A stretch of 6,436 bases of DNA from Chloroflexota bacterium (lineage in GTDB: Bacteria; Chloroflexota; Dehalococcoidia; SZUA-161; SpSt-899), in NCBI GenBank assembly GCA_018725425.1, contig QLUL01000063.1:1-6436 (forward strand), read 5' to 3'. Below the pieces are notes generated by a model. That model was not told the DNA's origin. It did no database searches and worked only from the letters and a program-made list of their open reading frames with translations. The translations under genes and the position numbers were made by a program. Below, in pieces: positions 1 through 4,860 of this stretch (its first letter is position 1; each line of letters starts with the position of its first letter).

Positions 1-193
1 ACTTCTGGAGAAGAGCGGGTACATACTGAAGTTGACCCGGGAGGCCATCTACGAGGTTAGCGAGATAGGCGACTACGAGAAGGCACTTGATCTTATAAAC
101 TGCCGGTCGCGTAAGATCATGGAGTCTGACGACGCTGTCGAGGGACTGACCTCTTTCCTCGAAAAGCGCAAGCCGGTCTGGAGAAGCGGGTAA
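1..193 (+). CDS. Enoyl-CoA hydratase/isomerase family protein, C-terminal fragment (5' end outside window)
   Basis: An open frame enters from the left edge (first full codon at base 2) and ends at TAA 191-193, giving the last 63 residues of a protein. The final stretch, EGLTSFLEKRKPVW, is the typical C-terminus of the crotonase superfamily, where a terminal helix with an 'EG(L/M)xxFLEKRxPxF' pattern closes the fold. It is preceded by a helical segment rich in K/R/E, as in that family. Members hydrate or isomerise enoyl-CoA thioesters in the cytoplasm. The catalytic residues lie upstream and cannot be seen, so the exact substrate and whether it is a hydratase, isomerase or cyclohexenoyl-type enzyme are open. 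It is followed on the same strand, after 148 bp, by an acyl-CoA synthetase alpha subunit, which fits a role in acyl-CoA degradation. Confidence 0.75.
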   Translation, partial: LLEKSGYILKLTREAIYEVSEIGDYEKALDLINCRSRKIMESDDAVEGLTSFLEKRKPVWRSG

Positions 194-248
194 GCTTTCA
201 CCACATAGCCCGCACCAGTAAGCGGTCAATCACTGCGAGTTAGCAGTT

Positions 249-314
249 GAGTATCGAGTATCGAGTATCGATGGGAGGTGGGTGGCCTCAAAACTCTAAA
301 CTCAAGACTCAAAG
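249..314. repeat. Degenerate tandem heptamers in the spacer before the acyl-CoA synthetase gene
   Basis: Two adjacent blocks have a strict 7-bp period. The first is three perfect copies of GAGTATC (249-255, 256-262, 263-269). The second is four variants beginning with CTC (CTCAAAA, CTCTAAA, CTCAAGA, CTCAAAG) starting at 287, 294, 301 and 308. The blocks differ in sequence but share the period. They end about 11 bases before the AGGAGG of the next gene, so they would be in its leader if transcription reads through. Confidence 0.8.
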
Positions 315-341
315 CCTGGACATTGAGGAGGACTCCGTTCT

Positions 342-1742
342 ATGGCGAGTATAGTAGATAAACTGGAGCTCATCTTTAATCCCCGAAGCATCGCCGTGAT
401 AGGAGCGTCGGAGAATCCAGACAAGCTAAGCTATCACTGCGTGAAGAGCCTGAAAGAGAGCGGGTTTCAAGCCATATATCCCGTAAATCCGCGCTCTTCG
501 GAGATTTGGGGGCTCAAGGCGTATCCCTCGTTGAGAGAGGTGCCCGGGGAAATTGACCTGGCCATTGTGGTTGTACCGGCTCCTGCGGTTCCTTTAGCAA
601 TTGAGGACTGTGTCGCCAAGGGGGTAAAGGGCATTGTCCTCATAACCGCTGGATTCAAGGAGGCGGAAGACCCGGCGAGGGCTGATCTCCAGGATGAGAT
701 AGCTTCGCTGGCGAACAAGAGTGGAATCAGGGTCATCGGCCCCAACACCTTCGGGTTTGTCAATCTTTCGGTCCATCTAAATGCCTCCTTTACCCCGGAA
801 TTTCTGGCCACTCGAAGGGGCCATATAAGCCTTATAAGTCAGAGTGGTGGGGTATGCCATCTTCTCTCCCCCTTGCTGATGGAATCGGAGAAAGTGATCG
901 GTTTCTCCAAGATTGTGGGCCTGGGCAACCGATGCAATATTGATTTTCCCGATATGCTGGAGTACCTGGCGGCGGACCCTGAGACCAGGGTGATCCTGAT
1001 GTATATCGAGGGGATAGATGATGCCCGCAGGCTTACGGAGGTGGCCCGGCGAGTGGCGCCCGAAAAGCCTATAGTGGCCTTCAAGACAGGAAGGGCGGCA
1101 ACTGCAGACCGAGCGACTTATTCCCACACCGGCTCCCTGGCCGGCAACCATGAAGTCTATCTGGCCGCTCTTAAACAGGCCGGCATCCTGTTAGCCAGCG
1201 ATTTCGAGGAATTGCTGGATATAGCTAAAGCTGTTTCGCTTTCCTTTGCACCGCGGGGTAACCGGGTGGCCATCCTCTCGGCGCAGGCTGGCCTGGGAAT
1301 AGTGGCGGGAGATTCTAGCGAGGCAGAGGGCCTGGACCTGGCGGAGTTCTCCAGAGAGACCCAGGAGAAGATCAACGAGTTACTGCCGCCTCTATCACAC
1401 CGCGCCAACCCGGTCGACTTCGGGCCTGCCTGGTATGATTGGGAAAGTAGCCGACATCTCGTTCAGGTCGTTATGGCTGATGCGAACGTTGATGCCCTCT
1501 TGTTCCTCTCTGCTTATGCCTCAGCCAACGAGCCCACAATTAGAGCAGTCAGAGGTGTGCTGAAGGAGGAGATCGAGGCTCGCCAGAAGCCGATCCTGAC
1601 CTGCTTCCCTGCACCGCTCGGGATCTGGGAGGAAAGGGTCAAGCTGGAGGAGAGCGGCATTCCGGTTTATCCTACGCCGGAGAGGGCAGCTAGAGCTCTG
1701 AGAAGTTTGGTCCAGTACGGGGATATCGTTCGCAAGAAGTAA
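342..1742 (+). CDS. Acetate/acyl-CoA synthetase (ADP-forming), alpha subunit
   Basis: This 466-residue protein matches the separate alpha subunit of NDP-forming acyl-CoA synthetases (about 460 residues), enzymes that convert acyl-CoA, ADP and phosphate to free acid, ATP and CoA. The N-terminal CoA-binding domain (about 8-135) shows IGASENPDKLSY at 20-31 and ends near GPNTFGFVN (133-141). The succinyl-CoA-ligase-like domains follow, with SQSGG at 166-170. The motif SHTGSLAG at 261-268 contains His262, the expected phosphorylated histidine, and ANPVDFGP is at 355-362. No ATP-grasp (beta) domain is present, so a partner must be encoded elsewhere. ATG 342 is preceded by AGGAGG at 326-331, a rather long 10-base spacing. 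The frame is intact. The upstream enoyl-CoA hydratase supports a role in beta-oxidation-type or aromatic acyl-CoA metabolism; the substrate is unknown. Confidence 0.88.
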   Translation: MASIVDKLELIFNPRSIAVIGASENPDKLSYHCVKSLKESGFQAIYPVNPRSSEIWGLKAYPSLREVPGEIDLAIVVVPAPAVPLAIEDCVAKGVKGIVLITAGFKEAEDPARADLQDEIASLANKSGIRVIGPNTFGFVNLSVHLNASFTPEFLATRRGHISLISQSGGVCHLLSPLLMESEKVIGFSKIVGLGNRCNIDFPDMLEYLAADPETRVILMYIEGIDDARRLTEVARRVAPEKPIVAFKTGRAATADRATYSHTGSLAGNHEVYLAALKQAGILLASDFEELLDIAKAVSLSFAPRGNRVAILSAQAGLGIVAGDSSEAEGLDLAEFSRETQEKINELLPPLSHRANPVDFGPAWYDWESSRHLVQVVMADANVDALLFLSAYASANEPTIRAVRGVLKEEIEARQKPILTCFPAPLGIWEERVKLEESGIPVYPTPERAARALRSLVQYGDIVRKK

Positions 1743-1788
1743 GCCTTCAGCCGTCATTACGATTGCTGGGAGCCACGTTTCTAGCACC

Positions 1789-1836
1789 CGTGTCCGGAAT
1801 ACGTGTCCCGTGTCCGGACACGGACCACGGACATGA
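1789..1836. repeat. Heptamer repeat with a 16-bp perfect palindrome between convergent genes
   Basis: CGTGTCC occurs at 1789-1795, 1802-1808 and 1809-1815. It is then followed head-on by its reverse complement GGACACG (1816-1822) and the variants GACCACG and GACATGA, all in 7-bp register. The junction forms the palindrome CCGTGTCCGGACACGG at 1808-1823. The block lies between the + strand acyl-CoA synthetase gene and the minus-strand tRNA, where a hairpin could affect transcript ends from either side. Confidence 0.75.
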
Positions 1837-1875
1837 TCCTATTGGGGATCACCGCAAGAATCCAAAGATTCTTTT
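1835..1875. terminator. Weak hairpins in the convergent spacer, possible terminator
   Basis: Two short hairpins follow the palindromic repeat: GATCC/GGATC (1835-1839 with 1846-1850) and AAGAATC/GATTCTT (1856-1862 with 1867-1873, four-base loop). The second is followed on the + strand by only two further T residues, so it is not a strong intrinsic terminator for the acyl-CoA synthetase gene. On the minus strand no U-run follows either. Position between convergent genes is the main support. Confidence 0.25.
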
Positions 1876-1898
1876 CGGGGTAATATAGATGACGGACC

Positions 1899-1973
1899 TG
1901 GTGGCAGCGGAGGGATTCGAACCCACGACCAAGGGCTTATGAGTCCCCTGCTCTACCACTGAGCTACGCTGCC
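1899..1973 (-). tRNA. tRNA with anticodon CAT (elongator Met, or Ile2 if modified to lysidine)
   Basis: The minus strand folds as a complete cloverleaf of 72 nt plus an encoded CCA. The acceptor stem GGCAGCG/CGCTGCC is perfect, the D stem is GCTC/GAGC with loop AGTGGTA, the anticodon loop is CTCATAA, the variable loop is TGGTC, the T loop is TTCGAAT, and the discriminator is A. The anticodon CAT is read from bases 1941-1939. The normal G1-C72 pair argues against initiator tRNA, which in bacteria usually has a 1-72 mismatch. Elongator Met and the CAT-anticodon Ile2 cannot be separated by eye. Two stem positions are not Watson-Crick: A31-G39 next to the anticodon loop and T50-T64 in the T stem. 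No clear promoter was found upstream. Confidence 0.93.
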
Positions 1974-2035
1974 GTGAAGCTAAAATGCCGGTCTTGTATC
2001 ACTAAGAATCTCAGGTTGGCGACGAATTGGCGACA

Positions 2036-2205
2036 AAAATTTTATTGGCATATGCACTTGACTCCAGTAGTGTGATCCATGCGCAGTTTTCGTTGTCAAA
2101 AGGTGTCCACTTTGGCGGCAAATTGCCTAAAATGCCACCAATCTGGGGCCTAATCCCACAAGACTTGGCTAACTGGAGTCATGTAGATATGCCTAAAATT
2201 TTATT
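2036..2205. mobile_element. MITE-like element with imperfect terminal inverted repeats and flanking direct repeats
   Basis: The core is 147 bp (2047-2193). Its left end (2047-2068) begins GGCATAT and ends TGACTCCAGT. The right end (2172-2193), read on the minus strand, begins and ends with the same letters, with 19 of 22 positions matching. Directly outside are two copies of the 11-mer AAAATTTTATT, at 2036-2046 and, after one extra T, at 2195-2205. These could be a target-site duplication. Because AAAATTTT is itself palindromic, they could instead be an outer part of the inverted repeat with a small offset. The interior has no open frame worth calling, so the element would be non-autonomous, moved by an unseen transposase. 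Only one copy is in the window, so mobility is inferred from the end structure alone. Confidence 0.5.
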
Positions 2206-2282
2206 TACCTGGCGGGTAGCACTTCGTCCAGTAACGCCATAGCGCCCCCTTGCATCCCCTCTATTATATGAGAATAGGTGTC

Positions 2283-2389
2283 GTGCTCAACGCCTTTCGG
2301 CATCAGAGGTATTTGCATGGTTATCATATCACAAACTACGGTCATTTAATATAGTGCTCAATGCCTTTCGGCATCAGAGGTATTTGCAC
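2283..2389 (-). CRISPR. CRISPR-like mini-array: two 36-bp repeats and one 35-bp spacer, no cas genes
   Basis: Two 36-bp units at 2283-2318 and 2354-2389 match at 34 of 36 positions (differences at unit positions 9 and 36) and flank a unique AT-rich 35-bp segment (2319-2353). Repeat and spacer sizes are both normal for CRISPR. Unit 2 starts GTGC and ends GCAC. On the minus strand each unit contains GATGCCGAAAGGC, a stem closed by a GAAA tetraloop. The position-9 change gives A-U in one copy and G-U in the other on the minus-strand RNA, but an A-C mismatch on the + strand. This favours minus-strand transcription and an RNA function. Against it: only two repeats, no cas genes in view, and no recognised repeat type. 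It could be a fossil or orphan array, or a different duplicated RNA-hairpin repeat. Confidence 0.42.
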
Positions 2390-2412
2390 TATATACAACG
2401 CAATTGCAACGG

Positions 2413-2679
2413 ATGTTCGAGTCTGGCTCTCAACCCGACGTTACTACTATCTTCAGAACTTCCCATTTCACCGGCGACAGCATTAGAGAATTCTTCTTTC
2501 GTCTCGGCATGAGAGAATTCTCCCTGCACCGGGGCCTGAGACTGCTGAATTAAACGGAAGGTCTGTTTGCCGGTGCCTATGCCAATGAGGATCCTGAGGT
2601 GATGAAGGTTGTGTCTGTGCTCATTGCACGTATCTGCCAATTAGAAGCGCCAGTTCCCTCTTCATCCGTTCCGGTATAA
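2413..2679 (+). pseudogene. Possible decayed reading frame of unknown origin
   Basis: In one + strand frame, ATG 2413 opens 46 codons ending at TAA 2551-2553. The same frame then continues open to TAA 2677-2679. The translation looks somewhat protein-like (for example PDVTTIFRTSHFTGDSIREF before the stop, and GAYANEDPEVMKVVSVL after it), as if one stop had interrupted an older gene. The last part overlaps the 3' end of mtnP on the other strand, which weakens the idea. There is no evident Shine-Dalgarno sequence and I recognise no family. It may simply be chance. Confidence 0.18.
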
Positions 2680-3484
2680 GCTTCGGGGGAGTGACCATGC
2701 CGGTCATAAGGGCGCTGGCGCATTCGCAGTCCCTCCTCCCGGGAATGAGAGGCGAGGCGATCTTGATGATCTCCTTGGCAGTGCTGATGTTTTCAGCCAG
2801 GACGGCAAGTATTATCTCCGCAGTTACCGGCTCCTTCTCATCGTGCCAGCAGTCATAGTCAGTGACACAGGCAACGCTGGCGTAGCAGATCTCGGCCTCT
2901 CTCGCCAGCTTGGCCTCCGGCAGGACGGTCATCCCGATGATGCTGCCCCCCCAGGAACGATAGAGACGGGATTCCGCCCTGGTGGAGAACTGGGGGCCCT
3001 CCATGGCGATGAATGTACCGCCCTTATGCACTGTGGCCCCGGCATCCTGGGCTGCCCGGTGGAGTATCTCACTCAAGAGAGGGCAAAAGGGATCGGCGAA
3101 GGGGATATGAACCACCAGGCCGTCGCCAAAAAAGCTGCTCACTCTACCTCGGGTGCGGTCAATGATCTGGTCCGGGATGACGAGGTGACGCGGTGCCAGC
3201 TCTTCTTTGAGGCTGCCTGCTGAATTGATGGAGATGATCCACTCCACCCCCAGCGACTTGAGGGCGTAGATATTTGCGCGAGATGGTAGCTCAGTTGGAT
3301 TGATGCGGTGCCCCCGGCCATGTCGAGGGAGAAAGGCGATGCCTGTTCCTTCGAGTATGCCAACGACAATCGAGTCGCTGGGATCGCCGAACGGCGTCTT
3401 AACCCTCACCTCTTCGATATCGCTGAGGCCCTCTATCTCGTAGAGGCCAGTTCCCCCGATGACCCCGATTCTAGCTTCCGGCAT
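2621..3484 (-). CDS. mtnP: S-methyl-5'-thioadenosine phosphorylase
   Basis: This 287-residue cytoplasmic enzyme cleaves 5'-methylthioadenosine with phosphate to adenine and 5-methylthioribose-1-phosphate, the first step of methylthioadenosine salvage. Family signatures appear in order: GGTGLY at 10-15, with Thr12 in the phosphate site; RHGRGH at 54-59; NPTELPSRANI at 62-72; NSAGSL at 87-92; MEGPQFSTRAES at 161-172; GMT at 184-186; and TDYDCW at 208-213. The two aspartates of TDYD (209 and 211) indicate preference for 6-amino purines, as in MTA phosphorylases rather than hypoxanthine/guanine-specific PNPs. Length is near the human enzyme (283). ATG 3484 is preceded by AGGAGG (3490-3495) at 5 bases. 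The gene follows mtnA on the same strand after a 234-bp repeat-filled spacer and has its own likely promoter. Some bacterial homologues also use inosine, so substrate range is not certain. Confidence 0.93.
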   Translation of the reverse strand: MPEARIGVIGGTGLYEIEGLSDIEEVRVKTPFGDPSDSIVVGILEGTGIAFLPRHGRGHRINPTELPSRANIYALKSLGVEWIISINSAGSLKEELAPRHLVIPDQIIDRTRGRVSSFFGDGLVVHIPFADPFCPLLSEILHRAAQDAGATVHKGGTFIAMEGPQFSTRAESRLYRSWGGSIIGMTVLPEAKLAREAEICYASVACVTDYDCWHDEKEPVTAEIILAVLAENISTAKEIIKIASPLIPGRRDCECASALMTGMVTPPKLIPERMKRELALLIGRYVQ

Positions 3485-3506
3485 TTAGTCCTCCTTCACC
3501 TTCCCC

Positions 3507-3537
3507 ATTATAGTCAACCGCATAAATCGTGGCACAA
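3507..3537 (-). promoter_or_regulatory. Likely sigma-70-type promoter of mtnP
   Basis: Reading the minus strand toward mtnP, a perfect TATAAT lies at 3512-3507, with TTGTGC at 3537-3532 as a poor -35 (19-base spacing, 3 of 6 consensus positions). Transcription would start near base 3500 and give a short leader of about 15 bases containing the AGGAGG. The promoter sits between the composite inverted repeat and the gene, so mtnP could be expressed independently of mtnA. Confidence 0.42.
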
Positions 3538-3542
3538 TTTGT

Positions 3543-3682
3543 CCTGTCATTGCGAGCGAAGCGAAGCAATCTATTCCATTCTGCCTTGAGATTGCGGAGC
3601 TTGTTCCGAGCCTGTCCAGAGATTGCTTCGGGACTTTGTCCCTCGCAATGACAGGCGAGGAATCACGCTCCTCGCAATGACA
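3543..3682. repeat. Composite inverted repeat built on a CATTGCGAG motif
   Basis: CCTGTCATTGCGAG (3543-3556) pairs perfectly with CTCGCAATGACAGG (3642-3655). Inside it, CGAAGCAATCT (3562-3572) pairs with AGATTGCTTCG (3620-3630), giving an imperfect hairpin of about 110 bp. The right arm has its own hairpin GGGAC/GTCCC (3630-3634 with 3638-3642). A third motif copy, CTCGCAATGACA, stands at 3671-3682, within a second hairpin GCGAGGA/TCCTCGC (3655-3661 with 3669-3675). Related CATTGCGAG-type intergenic repeats are familiar from many bacterial genomes, so this is probably one member of a dispersed family. It fills the mtnA-mtnP spacer and could fold in an mtnA read-through transcript. Confidence 0.8.
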
Positions 3683-3712
3683 TAGTGCAACTATTTTTGC
3701 AAGACACTATAT
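3682..3712. repeat. Short inverted repeat just after the mtnA stop codon
   Basis: ATAGTG (3682-3687) faces CACTAT (3705-3710), with a T-rich interior. It lies 6 bases beyond the mtnA stop on the minus strand but lacks a U-run after the stem, so it is not a clear terminator. Its ends resemble the flanks of the second CRISPR-like repeat at 2349-2394. Confidence 0.45.
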
Positions 3713-3718
3713 TCGTCT

Positions 3719-4747
3719 TCAAAACAAACCCTTCAACCCCTCCCCGTAGGGTTCCCTCACCACTCCTTTCTCGGTAATTATAGCAGATATATACCGGTGC
3801 GGTGTCACATCGAAGGCAGGGTTAGCCACTTTCACCCCCTCGGGTGCAATGCGTGTTCCTCTAATCCAGGTCACCTCCTCCGGACTTCTCTCTTCAATCG
3901 GTATCTCAGCCCCCGACTTGACCGAAAGGTCTATGGTACTGGTGGGAGCGGCCACATAGAAGGGAACGGAGTTTTCCCTGGCTAGAACGGCAACGCTGTA
4001 GGTGCCGATCTTGTTGACTACATCGCCGTTCCTGGCGATCCGATCTGCACCGACAATCACACAGTCTATCTTTCCCCGGCTCATAAAGTGCCCCGCCATG
4101 CTATCCGTTATAAGCGTTAGCGGTATCTGCTCCTCTATCAGTTCCCAGGCCGTTAGCCGGGCGCCCTGAAGCAGGGGGCGAGTCTCACAGGCAATGACCC
4201 TTACTTGTTTCCCCTGCTCGTGAGCGGCCTTGATTACACCCAGCGCCGTGCCGTAGCCCGCCGTAGCCAGCGCCCCGGCATTACAGTGGGTCAAGATGGT
4301 GAAACCGTATTCTATAAGCTCCGCACCAAGCCGTCCGATTTGCCGATCGGCTTCCTCGTTTTCCCTCTCGATGCGCTTTGCTTCCTCAACCAGCGCCGCT
4401 TTGATCTCTGAGATCGCTGTACCTTCTCCGGCTGCTCGATTCATCCGCTCCAGCGCCCAGAAGAGGTTGACTGCCGTAGGACGCGTGGAGGCTAACTCTC
4501 GAGAGACAGTGCCCAGTTTAACCAGAAATTCCTCTTTCGTTCTCGCTTCGATCGCCTGAGCCCCCAGTGCCAGCCCGTAAGCAGCGGCCACCCCAATCGC
4601 CGGTGCACCGCGAATTCGCATCTCCCTGATCGCTGCGGCCATCTCCACATAATCTGCCACATCGAGGAAGATAACTTCCGAGGGAAGCCTGGTCTGGTCG
4701 AGAACCCTTATCATTGTGTCGCGCCATTCGATGGGTTTTACCTGCAC
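3719..4747 (-). CDS. mtnA: S-methyl-5-thioribose-1-phosphate isomerase
   Basis: This enzyme converts the aldose 5-methylthioribose-1-phosphate, the product of MtnP, to the ketose 5-methylthioribulose-1-phosphate. I choose GTG at 4747 as start: AGGAGG lies 7 bases upstream (4755-4760), and the protein then begins [10 protein letters not shown] and has 342 residues, normal for the family. The longer frame from ATG 4798 would add 17 residues translated from heptamer repeats and from the ribosome-binding site itself. Motifs, numbered from the GTG, are RGAPAIG (46-52), NLFWAL (94-99), [10 protein letters not shown] (153-162) with catalytic Cys155, CETRP and [10 protein letters not shown] (187-203), DSMAG (214-218), and [18 protein letters not shown] (233-250) with catalytic Asp235. 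The related eIF2B-like regulatory proteins lack this Cys/Asp pair, so isomerase is well supported. No mtnK, mtnB, mtnC or mtnD is in the window. Confidence 0.95.
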   Translation of the reverse strand: MQVKPIEWRDTMIRVLDQTRLPSEVIFLDVADYVEMAAAIREMRIRGAPAIGVAAAYGLALGAQAIEARTKEEFLVKLGTVSRELASTRPTAVNLFWALERMNRAAGEGTAISEIKAALVEEAKRIERENEEADRQIGRLGAELIEYGFTILTHCNAGALATAGYGTALGVIKAAHEQGKQVRVIACETRPLLQGARLTAWELIEEQIPLTLITDSMAGHFMSRGKIDCVIVGADRIARNGDVVNKIGTYSVAVLARENSVPFYVAAPTSTIDLSVKSGAEIPIEERSPEEVTWIRGTRIAPEGVKVANPAFDVTPHRYISAIITEKGVVREPYGEGLKGLF

Positions 4748-4754
4748 TGAGAGA

Positions 4755-4760
4755 CCTCCT
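4755..4760 (-). promoter_or_regulatory. Shine-Dalgarno sequence that fixes the mtnA start at GTG
   Basis: AGGAGG on the minus strand sits 7 bases before GTG 4747-4745. An in-frame ATG at 4798 lies upstream of this site and inside the heptamer repeats, so it is unlikely to be the real start. Confidence 0.8.
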
Positions 4761-4769
4761 AAATGCCCA

Positions 4770-4829
4770 GGTTCAAGGTTCCGGGGTTCACGGTTCACGG
4801 CTTAAGGTTCCGAGGTTCACGGTTCAGGG
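4770..4829. repeat. GGTTC heptamer/octamer repeat upstream of mtnA
   Basis: GGTTC starts at 4770, 4777, 4785, 4792, 4806, 4814 and 4821, a spacing of 7 or 8 bases (14 once). On top of this is a 29-bp super-repeat: 4775-4800 and 4804-4829 match at 24 of 26 positions. The block ends about 10 bases before the mtnA ribosome-binding site and would be part of the leader of an mtnA transcript coming from the DUF362 gene side. Confidence 0.8.
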
Positions 4830-4860
4830 CAGCCAGCTCGTATGGGTTACGATGGCACGA

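Larger units (their letters stand above)
1974..2620. other. Gene-poor gap of about 650 bp between the tRNA and mtnP
   Basis: No convincing protein gene is visible on either strand. From left to right the gap contains two direct copies of TTGGCGAC (2016-2023 and 2027-2034), a MITE-like element (2036-2205), a C-rich stretch near 2240-2260 with a weak hairpin CTATT/AATAG after it, a pair of CRISPR-like repeats (2283-2389), and a possible decayed reading frame on the + strand (2413-2679). It separates the right-hand block of minus-strand genes from the tRNA and looks like a site that has collected small repeats and fragments. Confidence 0.6.

Noticed and set aside
1899..1920. Integrated-element attachment site at the tRNA 3' end
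   Set aside because: No second copy of the tRNA 3' segment and no integrase gene are visible in the window; the small element lies on the 5' side of the tRNA.
1899..1973. Initiator tRNA-Met
   Set aside because: The first acceptor pair is a normal G-C and the anticodon stem lacks the three consecutive G-C pairs expected next to the loop of initiator tRNA.
2027..2242. A 71-codon + strand frame starting at TTG
   Set aside because: It runs through the inverted ends of the MITE-like element, has a weak start and no Shine-Dalgarno sequence; it is best explained as open by chance.
2389..2640. An 83-codon open frame on the minus strand after mtnP
   Set aside because: It starts inside the last codons of mtnP, its sequence is low in family-like patterns, no separate ribosome-binding site is evident, and it runs into the CRISPR-like repeat.
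3682..3712. Intrinsic terminator of mtnA
   Set aside because: The stem is only 6 bp and no U-run follows it in the direction of transcription.
4748..4860. SAM-type or other riboswitch upstream of mtnA
   Set aside because: The spacer is mostly heptamer repeats and I see none of the conserved helices or joining motifs of known SAM riboswitches; the mtnP leader is too short to hold one.
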